Shown here: positions 33,301-39,027 of the stretch, one piece after another | How positions within the stretch are numbered: position 1 is the first letter of the stretch | Layout: the number at the start of each line of letters is the position of its first letter | DNA from: Rostratula benghalensis | Lineage: Eukaryota > Chordata > Aves > Charadriiformes > Rostratulidae | Assembly: GCA_013399305.1 (NCBI GenBank) | Contig: VXAI01000472.1 | Span: 39,432 to 103,431, forward strand | Reading direction: 5' to 3' | Length of the DNA stretch: 64,000 nucleotides | The notes under the pieces: generated by a model | The model's input: the letters and a program-made list of their open reading frames with translations, nothing else | Databases searched by the model: none | What the model was told of the DNA's origin: nothing | Translations under genes and position numbers: made by a program

Positions 33301-34884
33301 TGTTGGGCTTTCCCCCCCTGCACTTTGTAATTAAACAACATTTTCTGAAACAAACCAAACATGTGTGCAAAGGCACGAGGGGCATCATGTCATTGGACAC
33401 AAAGCAGCTCATGGAGCCTCAGCCACCACCAGACTCAGGAGAAAAGCCCATCTGCCAAGGAGGGCACGAGAGGAGCCCACCAGGTTTCCTTCTAAGGCTC
33501 AAGATCTCCCTTGGTACGCAGGCTGGACACAGACACCATAAAGAGGGATTAGTCACATCTATTACTTTTTGGGTTCTTGAAATAACAGAAAGAGGTTTGA
33601 TCTGAAACCAGCAGTCAGTGATTTCTGCCAGACCCTGGTTCAGGGAGGCAGCCCTCAGCACCCAGTAACAAACTTCTCAAACACAAAGGCTACAAAACGA
33701 TTTCTGCTTGCCTTGCTACCTTCAGCGCGTTAGCTCCGAGGGAAGACACCATTCTTTTGTGAATAAAGCACCCACTATGGCAATAAGTCTTGGACAAGAG
33801 AACACACACCAGCTCCTGGTGAATATGAAGCAAAAACCAAGGGGAGAAGCCACAAGGATGGAGGGAGCAGGAACCCCAGCATCCAGATTCCAGAGAGGCA
33901 GAATCCAGAAACCACCCCGGGAGAGCAGCAGAGTCCTTCCATGCTCCTCAAGCCATCACCTGAATTGAGCTCAGCAGAATTTGAATTTCAGCAGAAATAG
34001 ACCCAAACGATCTTTCCCCGATGGGTGTGCAGTGATGGTGGTCAATAAATGCACTTTTAGCCTTCATTCTCTTTTTCATCTTTTTGGCAGTAGTTCAGTC
34101 TCAGTAAATGACAGTAAGTCCTGTCTCGACTGCCCGTCAGACCCATTTGCTCCCCAAAATGCTCAGAGCCAGACACATTACTTTTTAATGGTTAAGCAGC
34201 TCAGCATATCAGTACTGCAATTATTTTGGGTAAGCAGCCCCATAATGATTATTAGGCATACTTTCAGCCACGTCCTTCAGTTTACAATTACATATAATTA
34301 TCCCACATACAATCAGCTCCACTGCTAAGGATCTTTGAACCAAAAAGAAAGAGATGTAAACAAAGTACAGGAATTCAGCTACTCCGGTAAAATAAGCCAG
34401 CAAATTATGAAAATTGTAGTGTTTCTCCAACAAGGAATTGAGATCCAGTTCAGAGGGTTTCCAGAATGATTCTTGAGGAACTCCCACTCCACGACTGATC
34501 CAAAGCCCTTGAGTTCTCAGCTGACAAGGGAGCAGGACGTGATTTATATCCGTGGGAGACATAAGAAGTGTTGAAATACACAGCACTGCAGCGACCCACC
34601 AAGCAGCTCTGAACTACCAGGAATCCCTCAAGTTCAGCATGAACAAGGGAACTAGAGGCAAAAGCCATGGCATCTGTGCAACCTCCACAGTGTAGTTATT
34701 AGACAGCTAAGGAAACACACACACAACACAACAGCTCGTAGTCGGCCAGTGAAATCCCAGCGCTCCTCTCCACCGCCGTTCCACACACCCCCTCAGCCCC
34801 ACAAGGACTTACCTTGGGTTTGTGGAAGATACGGAGCCAAGAGCTTTGCTCTCTTCTTCTCATACCCCTTTTGGGTGATGTCCC
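193..34884 (-). CDS. DIP2B: DIP2B, disco-interacting protein 2 homolog B (partial, exons 2-31)
   Basis: Thirty exons on the minus strand join in frame into about 1240 codons without a stop. Exon 1 (start codon) lies beyond 64000 and about seven 3' exons lie beyond base 1. The order is: DMAP1-binding region (exons 2-4), Ser/Thr-rich linker (exons 3-7), a first ANL/FAAL-like adenylate-forming domain (exons 8-23), and the first half of a second one (exons 25-31). DIP2 proteins are conserved from yeast to man. Published work links the family to control of particular diacylglycerol species and to neuronal development, and human DIP2B is the FRA12A fragile-site gene. Paralogue B is chosen from remembered diagnostic segments. 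All introns are GT-AG except one GC-AG. The ANL core motifs are degenerate, as usual in this family, so catalytic activity cannot be read from the sequence. Confidence 0.96.
362..954 (-). other. DIP2B intron 30
   Basis: 593 bases between exons 30 and 31. It holds a (GT)7 run at 397-410. I see nothing else recognisable. Confidence 0.85.
955..1085 (-). CDS. DIP2B: DIP2B exon 30 (second ANL domain)
   Basis: 131 nt. It starts directly with ATG TCC CAC ([15 protein letters not shown]), which is an internal methionine, and ends LWCLC plus AG, the first two bases of Ser. Cys/Tyr-rich core [11 protein letters not shown]. The acceptor is tgtcacag behind a (TC)n plus C6 pyrimidine tract and the donor is AG|GTAGGG. 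Residues about 1175-1218. Confidence 0.95.
1099..1116 (+). repeat. (GA)9 microsatellite
   Basis: Nine GA units. On the gene strand this is (TC)9 followed by C6, and it forms the polypyrimidine tract of the exon 30 acceptor at 1086-1087. Confidence 0.9.
1497..2458 (-). mobile_element. CR1 LINE fragment, 5'-truncated
   Basis: About 960 bases in reverse orientation, in intron 29. Reading the minus strand, it runs from the region around AACATCTCTGTGGGAGAC through the conserved CR1 3' region and ends near 1497 with a short CATTCTGTGA-type tail. Bases 1497-2210 match the plus-strand copy at 40812-41568. No intact reverse transcriptase is present. Confidence 0.88.
2459..2627 (-). other. Rest of intron 29
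   Basis: Unannotated intron between the CR1 copy and exon 29. Bases 1117-1496 on the other side of the CR1 are likewise featureless. Confidence 0.7.
2628..2737 (-). CDS. DIP2B: DIP2B exon 29 (A3-like loop of second ANL domain)
   Basis: 110 nt. It encodes [15 protein letters not shown] then [30 protein letters not shown] stands where ANL enzymes have the glycine-rich Thr/Ser loop (TSGTTG-P-KG), but the PKG part is absent. The acceptor is ttgtgcag and the donor AAG|GTACAG. LPRKRL and GMLTGVK are typical of paralogue B as I recall it. Confidence 0.96.
3118..3710 (-). mobile_element. CR1 LINE fragment with internal deletion
   Basis: Reverse-oriented CR1 in intron 28, with the 3' tail at 3118 (RC of AATCACAGAATC). 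Its 3' 250 bases are followed at 3375 directly by a more upstream CR1 segment, so a few hundred bases are missing between them. Bases 3375-3635 are 261 bases that differ at only two positions from 29130-29390. Confidence 0.87.
3815..3926 (-). CDS. DIP2B: DIP2B exon 28 (second ANL domain)
   Basis: 112 nt. It begins GTC AGC AAA ([17 protein letters not shown]) and ends TWPTIIDT plus one base. The acceptor reads ctttttag and the donor ACAG|GTGTGG. Residues about 1101-1138. A long T-rich tract (A-rich on the plus strand, 3950-3971) lies upstream of the acceptor. Confidence 0.95.
4353..4400 (+). repeat. 24-bp direct tandem duplication
   Basis: Two exact adjacent copies, each beginning GGTTCCTCTCC and ending CAGCTCCGAG. 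Confidence 0.92.
4473..4486 (+). repeat. C14 homopolymer (G14 on gene strand)
   Basis: Fourteen consecutive C. On the DIP2B strand it is G14 at intron positions +10 to +23 behind the exon 27 donor GTGAGTAAC. Confidence 0.9.
4496..4617 (-). CDS. DIP2B: DIP2B exon 27 (second ANL domain)
   Basis: 122 nt. It encodes [16 protein letters not shown], then [13 protein letters not shown] and [19 protein letters not shown] recalls AFYGCLLAE in exon 10, as expected for two repeats of the same fold. The acceptor is ccttgcag and the donor GAA|GTGAGT, a strong site followed nine bases later by a run of 14 G. Confidence 0.96.
4618..5596 (-). other. DIP2B intron 26
   Basis: 979 bases, fairly GC-rich, with no repeat family or gene that I recognise. 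Confidence 0.75.
5597..5720 (-). CDS. DIP2B: DIP2B exon 26 (second ANL domain)
   Basis: 124 nt in phase 0: [20 protein letters not shown], then [18 protein letters not shown]. This is the start of the ANL fold (LHKKAERIA helix, NVVLLYPPG strand-loop). The acceptor is tttcaag, weak in pyrimidines immediately before the AG, and the donor is CTG|GTAAGT. Residues about 1019-1060. Confidence 0.95.
5721..6291 (-). other. DIP2B intron 25
   Basis: 571 bases with an A/C-rich low-complexity patch (about 5790-5830). Nothing else seen. Confidence 0.75.
6292..6372 (-). CDS. DIP2B: DIP2B exon 25 (start of second ANL domain)
   Basis: 81 nt, exactly 27 codons in phase 0: [18 protein letters not shown] then PLFLLLNAK. 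The acceptor is ttgtttcag and the donor AAG|GTACAG. Residues about 992-1018, opening the second adenylate-forming domain. Confidence 0.95.
6514..6623 (-). CDS. DIP2B: DIP2B exon 24 (linker between ANL domains)
   Basis: 110 nt: [19 protein letters not shown], then [15 protein letters not shown]. The acceptor is atcgacag and the donor AAG|GTAAAT. Residues about 955-991, joining the two adenylate-forming domains. Confidence 0.95.
6624..7024 (-). other. DIP2B intron 23
   Basis: 401 bases; nothing recognisable. Confidence 0.75.
7025..7226 (-). CDS. DIP2B: DIP2B exon 23 (end of first ANL domain)
   Basis: 202 nt: [18 protein letters not shown], then [18 protein letters not shown], then [18 protein letters not shown]. 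The acceptor is cttctctag and the donor [18 protein letters not shown] is the segment that in ANL enzymes carries the C-terminal catalytic lysine region. [10 protein letters not shown] separates B from A (SETKQ in A, from memory). Confidence 0.96.
7318..7404 (+). mobile_element. CR1 LINE 3'-end fragment
   Basis: About 85 bases of CR1 3' end in plus orientation (GGTGGGAGATGTCCCTGCC to CCCTTCCAACCCAAACC), in intron 22. Confidence 0.85.
8018..8460 (+). mobile_element. CR1 LINE fragment
   Basis: About 440 bases in plus orientation, from GCTGAAGGGAGTGGAGC to the tail GATTCTGTGATTCTGTGA. It belongs to a more diverged CR1 type than the 24-kb copy. Bases 7405-8017 and 8461-8736 of the same intron show nothing else. 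Confidence 0.88.
8737..8851 (-). CDS. DIP2B: DIP2B exon 22 (C-terminal subdomain of first ANL domain)
   Basis: 115 nt: [20 protein letters not shown], then [18 protein letters not shown]. The acceptor is ccccacag and the donor CAG|GTGAGC. Residues about 849-887. With exon 21 it sits between two CR1 fragments in opposite orientation. Confidence 0.96.
8852..9640 (-). other. DIP2B intron 21
   Basis: 789 bases; no repeat or gene recognised. Short C8 run near 9527. Confidence 0.75.
9641..9768 (-). CDS. DIP2B: DIP2B exon 21 (A8-like hinge of first ANL domain)
   Basis: 128 nt: [20 protein letters not shown], then [36 protein letters not shown] matches the position of the ANL hinge motif (GR-DD-IK--G-R). 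The donor is AAG|GTTAGC, a weaker GT site, and the acceptor is tctttccag. Residues about 807-849. Confidence 0.96.
10160..10690 (-). mobile_element. CR1 LINE fragment
   Basis: About 530 bases in reverse orientation in intron 20. Its low-coordinate end is the CR1 3' end and the other end stops about 45 bases inside the exon 20 donor. It overlaps the 8018-8460 copy in sequence but in opposite orientation, with exons 21 and 22 between them. Confidence 0.87.
10735..10815 (-). CDS. DIP2B: DIP2B exon 20 (A7-like motif of first ANL domain)
   Basis: 81 nt, 27 codons in phase 0: [19 protein letters not shown], then [17 protein letters not shown] lies where ANL enzymes have Y-R-T-G-D-L-G, and Leu stands in place of the ATP-ribose-binding Asp. 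The acceptor is tcttgcag and the donor CCC|GTAAGT. A CR1 fragment ends about 45 bases downstream of the donor. Confidence 0.95.
11050..11186 (-). CDS. DIP2B: DIP2B exon 19 (first ANL domain)
   Basis: 137 nt: [18 protein letters not shown], then [20 protein letters not shown] and VTKNTFE. GEICVSS corresponds to the ANL GEI--- strand. The acceptor is gtcctag and the donor GAG|GTAGGA. Residues about 734-779. Confidence 0.96.
11415..11554 (-). CDS. DIP2B: DIP2B exon 18 (first ANL domain)
   Basis: 140 nt: [18 protein letters not shown], then [20 protein letters not shown] and DVGHVMPG. The acceptor is cttcgaag, which has a purine-interrupted tract, and the donor is GGAG|GTAAAA. The first base completes Arg begun in exon 17. 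Residues about 687-734. Confidence 0.95.
11555..12178 (-). other. DIP2B intron 17
   Basis: 624 bases; nothing recognised apart from a G7 stretch followed by A6 near 11990-12003. Confidence 0.75.
12179..12293 (-). CDS. DIP2B: DIP2B exon 17 (first ANL domain)
   Basis: 115 nt: [18 protein letters not shown], then [19 protein letters not shown]. The first two bases complete a Trp codon (T|GG). The acceptor is tttccag and the donor AG|GTAACG. Residues about 649-687. Confidence 0.95.
12294..13000 (-). other. DIP2B intron 16, unique part
   Basis: About 700 bases with no recognised repeat or gene, before the minisatellite and gap. Confidence 0.75.
13001..13280 (+). repeat. 16-bp minisatellite interrupted by an assembly gap
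   Basis: Six contiguous units of AGGTCAGTGGGAGCCC at 13185-13280, the last ending CCT. Before the N run, 13001-13009 reads AGTTCAGTG, which looks like a diverged first unit, so the gap 13010-13184 (175 N) probably contains more copies. The array is in intron 16 and ends 44 bases from the exon 16 donor. Confidence 0.92.
13324..13443 (-). CDS. DIP2B: DIP2B exon 16 (first ANL domain)
   Basis: 120 nt: [20 protein letters not shown], then [20 protein letters not shown]. The acceptor is gtttgcag and the donor CCT|GTGAGT. A 16-bp minisatellite begins 44 bases into the following intron and runs into an assembly gap. Residues about 609-649. Confidence 0.96.
13948..13999 (-). mobile_element. Short CR1 3'-end fragment
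   Basis: About 50 bases of reverse CR1 3' end (AATCACAGAATCCTTCGGG onward) in intron 15. The rest of this 603-base intron (13444-14046) is unremarkable. Confidence 0.75.
14047..14140 (-). CDS. DIP2B: DIP2B exon 15 (first ANL domain)
   Basis: 94 nt: [17 protein letters not shown], then [14 protein letters not shown] plus one base. The acceptor is gttttcag and the donor AAAG|GTAACT. Residues about 578-609. Confidence 0.96.
14400..14464 (-). CDS. DIP2B: DIP2B exon 14 (first ANL domain)
   Basis: 65 nt, the shortest exon here: [20 protein letters not shown] then T. The acceptor is tttcccag and the donor ACG|GTGAGT. Residues about 556-577. No start or stop is implied; the boundaries come from splice sites and phase. 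Confidence 0.94.
14465..15439 (-). other. DIP2B intron 13
   Basis: 975 bases, AT-leaning, with no recognised element. Confidence 0.75.
15440..15542 (-). CDS. DIP2B: DIP2B exon 13 (A3-like loop of first ANL domain)
   Basis: 103 nt: [19 protein letters not shown], then [28 protein letters not shown] occupies the ANL phosphate-binding-loop position, but with charged residues and no PKG. The acceptor is cctctgcag and the donor AAG|GTGGGT. The intron on its 5' side starts with GC, not GT. Confidence 0.96.
15543..16107 (-). other. DIP2B intron 12 (GC-AG)
   Basis: 565 bases. It starts GCAAGT and ends with a pyrimidine-rich tract and tctgcag. No repeat recognised. Confidence 0.82.
16106..16107 (-). 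other. DIP2B: Non-canonical GC splice donor of intron 12
   Basis: On the gene strand the intron begins GCAAGTAG and ends tctgcag before exon 13, so it is a GC-AG intron. Flanking GAG and AAGT match the consensus seen at genuine GC donors. All other 28 donors between the exons placed here, and the donor of exon 31, begin with GT. Confidence 0.85.
16108..16217 (-). CDS. DIP2B: DIP2B exon 12 (first ANL domain; GC donor)
   Basis: 110 nt: [20 protein letters not shown], then [16 protein letters not shown]. The acceptor is ggctctag. The donor is GAG|GCAAGT, the usual context of GC donors. The next exon starts TAC AAG in phase 0, so the junction is fixed by the protein (AYIE|YKTSK). The nearest GT, four bases on, would shift the frame. 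Confidence 0.95.
16218..16734 (-). other. DIP2B intron 11
   Basis: 517 bases; nothing recognised. Confidence 0.75.
16735..16858 (-). CDS. DIP2B: DIP2B exon 11 (first ANL domain)
   Basis: 124 nt in phase 0: [20 protein letters not shown], then [20 protein letters not shown]. The acceptor is cccctcag and the donor AAAG|GTTAGG. Residues about 444-485. Confidence 0.96.
16859..18349 (-). other. DIP2B intron 10
   Basis: 1491 bases with a short TA stretch (17172-17187) and an A12 run near 17553. No transposable element or gene recognised. Confidence 0.75.
18350..18460 (-). CDS. DIP2B: DIP2B exon 10 (first ANL domain)
   Basis: 111 nt, 37 codons: [19 protein letters not shown], then [18 protein letters not shown]. 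The acceptor is aattgtag and the donor AAG|GTAACG. It forms the N-terminal ANL fold and parallels exon 27 of the second domain. Confidence 0.96.
18461..18938 (-). other. DIP2B intron 9
   Basis: 478 bases; nothing recognised. Confidence 0.75.
18939..19030 (-). CDS. DIP2B: DIP2B exon 9 (first ANL domain)
   Basis: 92 nt: [18 protein letters not shown], then [26 protein letters not shown] is B-type (A has LTSKNEPLLKPGDR, from memory). The acceptor is gttctag and the donor AGG|GTAATG. Residues about 376-406. Confidence 0.96.
19265..19462 (-). CDS. DIP2B: DIP2B exon 8 (start of first ANL domain)
   Basis: 198 nt: [18 protein letters not shown], then [39 protein letters not shown] and KPVYTLTYG. 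The acceptor is tccttcag and the donor ATG|GTGAGT. Residues about 310-376. Confidence 0.96.
19463..20062 (-). other. DIP2B intron 7
   Basis: 600 bases; only A/T runs near 19793-19840. Confidence 0.75.
20063..20182 (-). CDS. DIP2B: DIP2B exon 7 (linker)
   Basis: 120 nt: [20 protein letters not shown], then [19 protein letters not shown]. The basic KRPKRPPLK segment and the acidic DDFEEIVE are family hallmarks. The acceptor is cttccag and the donor GAAG|GTAATA. Residues about 270-310. Confidence 0.96.
20183..20953 (-). other. DIP2B intron 6
   Basis: 771 bases; T-rich tract near 20680-20710, otherwise nothing recognised. Confidence 0.75.
20954..21100 (-). CDS. DIP2B: DIP2B exon 6 (Ser/Thr-rich linker)
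   Basis: 147 nt: [20 protein letters not shown], then [17 protein letters not shown] and [12 protein letters not shown]. The acceptor is ctcttcag and the donor GATG|GTACGG. Probably unstructured. Residues about 221-270. Confidence 0.96.
21101..23437 (-). other. DIP2B intron 5
   Basis: 2337 bases without a CR1 copy. Low-complexity patches: A-rich 21408-21431, (AAAC)n about 22484-22508, A-rich 22516-22541, A/C-rich 22666-22700, T-rich 22973-23010. Confidence 0.78.
23438..23650 (-). CDS. DIP2B: DIP2B exon 5 (Ser-rich linker)
   Basis: 213 nt: [20 protein letters not shown], then [36 protein letters not shown] and [14 protein letters not shown]. The acceptor is ccacacag and the donor ATAG|GTAGGA. 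Low-complexity Ser tracts suggest a disordered, phosphorylatable linker (inference). Confidence 0.96.
23780..23793 (+). repeat. (AC)7 microsatellite
   Basis: Seven AC units in intron 4. Confidence 0.85.
24209..24602 (+). mobile_element. CR1 LINE fragment, young-looking
   Basis: About 390 bases in plus orientation in intron 4, ending in the intact avian CR1 tail ATTCTATGATTCT. By eye it is about 95% identical to the copy at 30604-30984. The remaining intron 4 sequence (23651-24208, 24603-25710) has only simple A-rich patches (24966-24988). Confidence 0.9.
25711..25836 (-). CDS. DIP2B: DIP2B exon 4 (DMAP1-binding region)
   Basis: 126 nt: [20 protein letters not shown], then [20 protein letters not shown]. 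Predicted helix plus a basic TKRR patch at the end of the DMAP1-binding region. The acceptor is ccttctgcag and the donor CCAG|GTCAGG. An assembly gap begins only 36 bases upstream of the acceptor. Confidence 0.96.
25872..26347. other. Assembly gap (476 N)
   Basis: Unknown sequence in intron 3, starting 36 bases upstream of the exon 4 acceptor. It is flanked by purine-rich GTGAAGGAGGA on the left and ACACACAC plus a GC-rich stretch on the right. Confidence 0.97.
26348..27666 (-). other. DIP2B intron 3, sequenced part
   Basis: About 1.3 kb. A short (CTG)n-like stretch near 27199-27214 and an A-rich patch at 27427-27460. Nothing else recognised. Confidence 0.75.
27667..27816 (-). CDS. DIP2B: DIP2B exon 3 (DMAP1-binding region with Ser9 tract)
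   Basis: 150 nt: [19 protein letters not shown], a PASA then nine-Ser tract, then [17 protein letters not shown]. The acceptor is ttttccag and the donor CCG|GTAAGG. The Ser run is encoded by a TCA/TCC trinucleotide stretch. The human protein, as I remember it, is shorter here. Confidence 0.95.
27719..27752 (-). repeat. Coding trinucleotide stretch (Ser9 tract)
   Basis: A run of GATGAG/GATGAT-type triplets on the plus strand, reading TCA/TCC on the gene strand, encodes nine consecutive Ser inside exon 3. Confidence 0.85.
28285..28471 (-). mobile_element. CR1 LINE 3'-end fragment
   Basis: Reverse-oriented, in intron 2: GAAGGGACCTCTGGAGACC through TTCACCCCAAACAAGTTCC. It may be the 3' part of the same original insertion as 28928-29390, separated by 456 bases of other sequence. 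Confidence 0.82.
28928..29390 (-). mobile_element. CR1 LINE internal fragment
   Basis: Reverse-oriented internal CR1 without a 3' end. It contains 29130-29390, which matches 3375-3635 at 259 of 261 positions. Lack of a 3' end is unusual for a CR1 insertion, which normally loses the 5' end. Confidence 0.87.
29391..30603 (-). other. DIP2B intron 2, unique stretch
   Basis: About 1.2 kb. It contains a plus-strand open frame of 125 codons at 29644-30021 that I do not recognise and regard as chance. A-rich patch near 30256-30278. Confidence 0.65.
30604..30984 (+). mobile_element. CR1 LINE fragment, young-looking
   Basis: Plus orientation, starting GGTTGTTCAGCCTGGAG and ending CATTCTATGAT. Close to the copies at 24209 and 38608. 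Confidence 0.9.
30985..34812 (-). other. DIP2B intron 2, 5' portion
   Basis: About 3.8 kb with no recognised element other than a CT-rich then poly-T tract at about 32984-33020 and A-rich runs near 31498-31520. Confidence 0.75.
34813..34884 (-). CDS. DIP2B: DIP2B exon 2 (DMAP1-binding region)
   Basis: 72 nt: [16 protein letters not shown], then APYLPQTQ plus one base. The acceptor is gattttag and the donor [22 protein letters not shown] is the near-invariant DIP2 signature. The preceding exon must end with the first G of Gly and is not in the window. Residues about 34-58. Confidence 0.96.
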
Positions 34885-37800
34885 CTAAAATCAAGAAGAG
34901 AAAATTCACTGAGCCGTGTCCTCATTGTTCGGTTTGTGGGTTGTTTGCTTTCCTTCTCGGTGACGCCAAGGTTTCACCTGAACACAGCAATGCACATGCT
35001 GAAGGAAACCTGAACCCAAGCATACAGGAGAACTTTATGAATTCAAAGCCTTCACATTACAGAACTTCTGTAGTTTCCCTTGGGAGCTGAGATACACACT
35101 ATACACTATGTAAATGCAATCATTTGAATGAGAGCAGCTATCTAAGTGGAATATCAAAGCAACAAAAACCTAAAAAGGGAAACTCAGAGTTCATGAAAAC
35201 ACTCCGTAACCACAAAGCCAACCTAAGCTAACAAAATGGAATAATTCCCAAACAACAGGGCAAAGGGAAAGTGAAAATTCAGAACCTCATCTTAAAGCTG
35301 ATGAACTTGAGAACTGCTTTTAGCAAATAAAGTGAGCCCACTGCAGGACCTGGATAGGGCACCTCTGAAAACAGAGGCAAGGATGAACGGAGTCAGCTTC
35401 TACGTTACCACCCAGCAAGCACAGCCTGGGAGCCAGAAAACCAGGCTTTTAATCACATCTATTTTACATGCAGTGAATGCAAGCTAGGGGGTTGTGGGTC
35501 TTTTGGGTGGTTTGTTGGGGTTTTTTTAACCTACTGTACCTGGAATTCCACTGTGTGCCCACTGGGCACCCAGTGGTAGATGCTTGAGCTCCACAGGAGC
35601 AAAAAACTCCAAAAGATAATAAGTATTAGTAAACTTTTCCCTTTTTTTTTTTTAAATACCTAATCTGTCTGATCCTGGAGATGTACCATCTGGCTGCTGT
35701 CTTTTGTTTTAATTTCTTCACATTACATCAGAACCACAAGAAAGACTGGAACCTTGGAGGGATTAAAACAAGCAGCCCTGCAGCATTTCAAGCCTTTTTC
35801 CAAGCCTGACCCGCACTCGTAACCTCTTATCTCTTGGGGCCGAAAGATTGGAAGTGATCACACACACAGCAATAAGACAAGAGAATTATTTGGTCTTACT
35901 CCTCAAGATAAAATGAAGCCCATATTTACAGTACAACAAGAGACCAGTGATGGCAAACAGCATGTTCTCTTTGCTGTGAGCCTGCTGTGATCCTTCTGAC
36001 CAGACACCTCCGGCCTGATCCGCAGGGCCACGGCAGAAAAGGTGATTTAAGGGTTTAGCTCTAAGCCTCCCAATGCATCTCAGCTCCCTGGCCATTTGGG
36101 TGAAAAAAGGGGATTTTGCAGCACTTGAAATGCCTGGAAAGGGAACGAAGGGCTTTGGTCCTTCATGCTGGAGAGTGAAACCACGGCGTCGCTTGAAGCG
36201 CCTACACCGAGGGTTTGGGGGCTGAAACGGGCACTTGTGCTGCTCAGCGGAGGGTGCGCATCTGCACGCAGAATTTTATCTCACTCCTCTACCTCTCCAC
36301 TTGAGTCAGGCCCCAAACAAGTCCAAACAAATCCAGCAGCTGGAAATTAGAAAGTCCACGAAGCACTGAAATGCCAACCAAAGCATTAATTTTAATGCTT
36401 GATTGCAATACGCAGCTCGGTTAAATTAATCCAGCTCACAGGAAAGGTATGCTGGCGGCGTAAGAAACATACATTTTTCAAAAATAAAGAAAAAACCCCC
36501 AACCTATGCAAAGAGCACACGCCAAAAGGGCAACGTTTACATCGACTGCATGAGCTCCAAAATCCCAACAGCTTTTCTGAGATTTACCTCTCCATTTTCT
36601 GAGGCGGTGTTAATCCCCCACCTTCGCTCATTTGGGTAAGAAATGGAGCAGGGCAACTGCTGCTTCAGGAAACCCAGACCTGCCCAGAGAGGGGGAAGGA
36701 GCTCTCTCTCCTCCCAAGCCAACCCACAGCTTGTTATTTCATCATTAATTTCTCCACGAGCTTTAATTGGGCTCTTGACATTGGTGGTTACACACTACAT
36801 GTAAGGAACCATTTGCCAGAGAAAATTGTTGGAATTACTAAGGAATACCAGTACATTGCAAACAAATTGCACGCCCAACTCACGTGCTGGCAGCACCACC
36901 TTCTCTCTAACCCCGTGGCTCCACACCAATATCCTACCAATAAACCCCGCTCTCACAGGTCCGCATTCAGAAGTCTGAAGCTGGGGTGAGATGCTCCTGG
37001 AAAAACAAGAACTCACCCCAAAACATCATCTGCAACCTTCGCTACCCTGCCATGCAGGTCACTCACATTATTGCTTGAAAAAACAAGGATTCTCTGACAG
37101 TAAGCTAAATAAATAAATAAAAAAGCCAAAGAAGCAGCCTAATGCTATTTGGCAAAAGCAGGACAGTTCCAACCAGCAAAATTCAAACAAGAGAGACAAG
37201 GGTGGGAGAGAGATTCCTGGGACCTCCTTGCAGCCTTCCCCCTGCTGAATTCACAAGTAGAGTTTGTTCTTAAAAAAAAAAAAAAATAAAAAAAAATTTA
37301 AAAAAAATCACCCATTATTTTGACAGACAGTTTGACAGTCTCAAGCACCTGCCAAAGGATTAGAAAGCAGAAGACTTAAATGTTTAGACTAGACCTCGAG
37401 AACCAAAGGCTGAACAGCTTAGAAGACCCGGGTCACTTGGAGGTGTTTATTTACAGAAATGAACTGAAATAAAGCTCCGGCAAAAGGCAGGACCGAAGGC
37501 TCTCGGAGGAAAAGCCCGTGTGACAGGCGGGAAGTCATCTCAATACAATCACAATCCAGTTACTACAACCACAACAGTTATGCCCAAATTCACACCTCAA
37601 GTCTGGGAAGCAAGGGTCCCTTTAATGCATGGCATGAGCAGAACGAATTTGTTGTATAAAACCTCTTCTCTCTGGGCACATGGAGTCCAAATCTGGTGTC
37701 ACACTACTGAGCCAGGAACCAAAGAGAGAAACTGTCTTTCACCCTATTCCTTTTCCGCTGAGCTACAGGAAATGGAAGTGGCTACAGCCGGACACAAATG

Positions 37801-38607
37801 GGGACTTCCTCGCCGAGAATCATAAATTACAGCAACAGGAAGAGAGCCAAGACAATAGGACTGCAATCTCAAGAACCATTCACTCCTACTGCATAAACCT
37901 GGTAAATCAGCGAGCCCGCTTCCATAAATTCAATGCCTGGTGACATCTGGGGCGCTAAATTCTCCCAGCTAGCTGCAAAAAAAAAACCCCAAAAACATCC
38001 AAAAAACCCCCCCAAACCAACCCCAACCCCTCTCGACACAGATGCCAGCCACAGCGCCACAAAGCAAGCATTAGCAAAGCAGATGAGAGGTGACAATTCA
38101 GCCTTAAAATGGTGCTGGTGTTTGTTCATTCCTAGGAAAAGAAATTACAAACGAACCCACTGACTGCTGTGACATTCTTCTGGCCCTCTCCCAGCTACAG
38201 CCCTTCCCCTTCAGTTGGGGTCTAGATTTATCTGTATGCTAAGCCTCTGCACACTGAGGAGGCCCTGCTAAGGAGGGTGGGATTCCTGGCAACAGAAAAG
38301 CAAAGCTTCACCCTCTTGCCACAAAAACAACCGTGCAATTCCTGTACGGCCTCACCTCTCCTGGTGTCTCAAAAAGTGTATCAGGGTCTTTAGGAATTTG
38401 TTTGGGTTTATTTTTTTTTAAGGCTGCAGGAGAGCAAGCAAAGCTGGCGATGGCTGATGGAGCAGAGGAACAGGCTCTCCTTCCCCAACACCTCTGCTGC
38501 AGTGACAACCACCGTCAGCTCAGCCACAGCCCTGTCTCCACCTTCTACAGGCAACCAGTCAGTCAGAAGAGTCCAAAGTGTAAATGTACAGCCCACTGCA
38601 GTCTAGT
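34885..38607 (-). other. DIP2B intron 1, segment a
   Basis: About 3.7 kb. It holds an A/T-rich low-complexity block (37271-37310) and a C-run cluster (37987-38030) that is G-rich on the transcribed strand. No gene recognised. Confidence 0.72.
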
Positions 38608-39027
38608 ACATCAGAGGGCTGGAGAACCTCTCCTGTGGACAGGCTGAGAGAGTTTGGGGGTTCAGCCTGGAGAAGGGAAGGCTCCAGGGAGACCTTGGAG
38701 CCCCTTCCAGTCCCTCAAGGGGCTCCAGGAGAGATGGGGGGGACTCTTGATGAGGGAGGAGAGCCCTAGGTTGATGGTGAAGGGTTTTAAACTGGAAGAG
38801 GGGAGATGGAGCTGAGATGTTGGGGAAGAAGTTGTTTGGGGTGAGGGTGGTGAGAGCCTGGCCCAGGTTGCCCAGAGAAGCTGTGGCTGCCCCATCCCTG
38901 GAGGGGTTCAAGGCCAGGTTGGAGGGGGCTTGGAGCCACCTGGGCTGGTGGGAGATGTCCCTGCCCAGGGCAGGGGGGTTGGAACTCCATGATCTTTATT
39001 CCAGCCCCAATCATTCTGTGATTCTAG
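38608..39027 (+). mobile_element. CR1 LINE fragment, young-looking
   Basis: About 420 bases, plus orientation, from GGCTGGAGAACCTCTCC to the tail CATTCTGTGATTCT. Same 3' region as the 24-kb and 30-kb copies. Confidence 0.9.
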
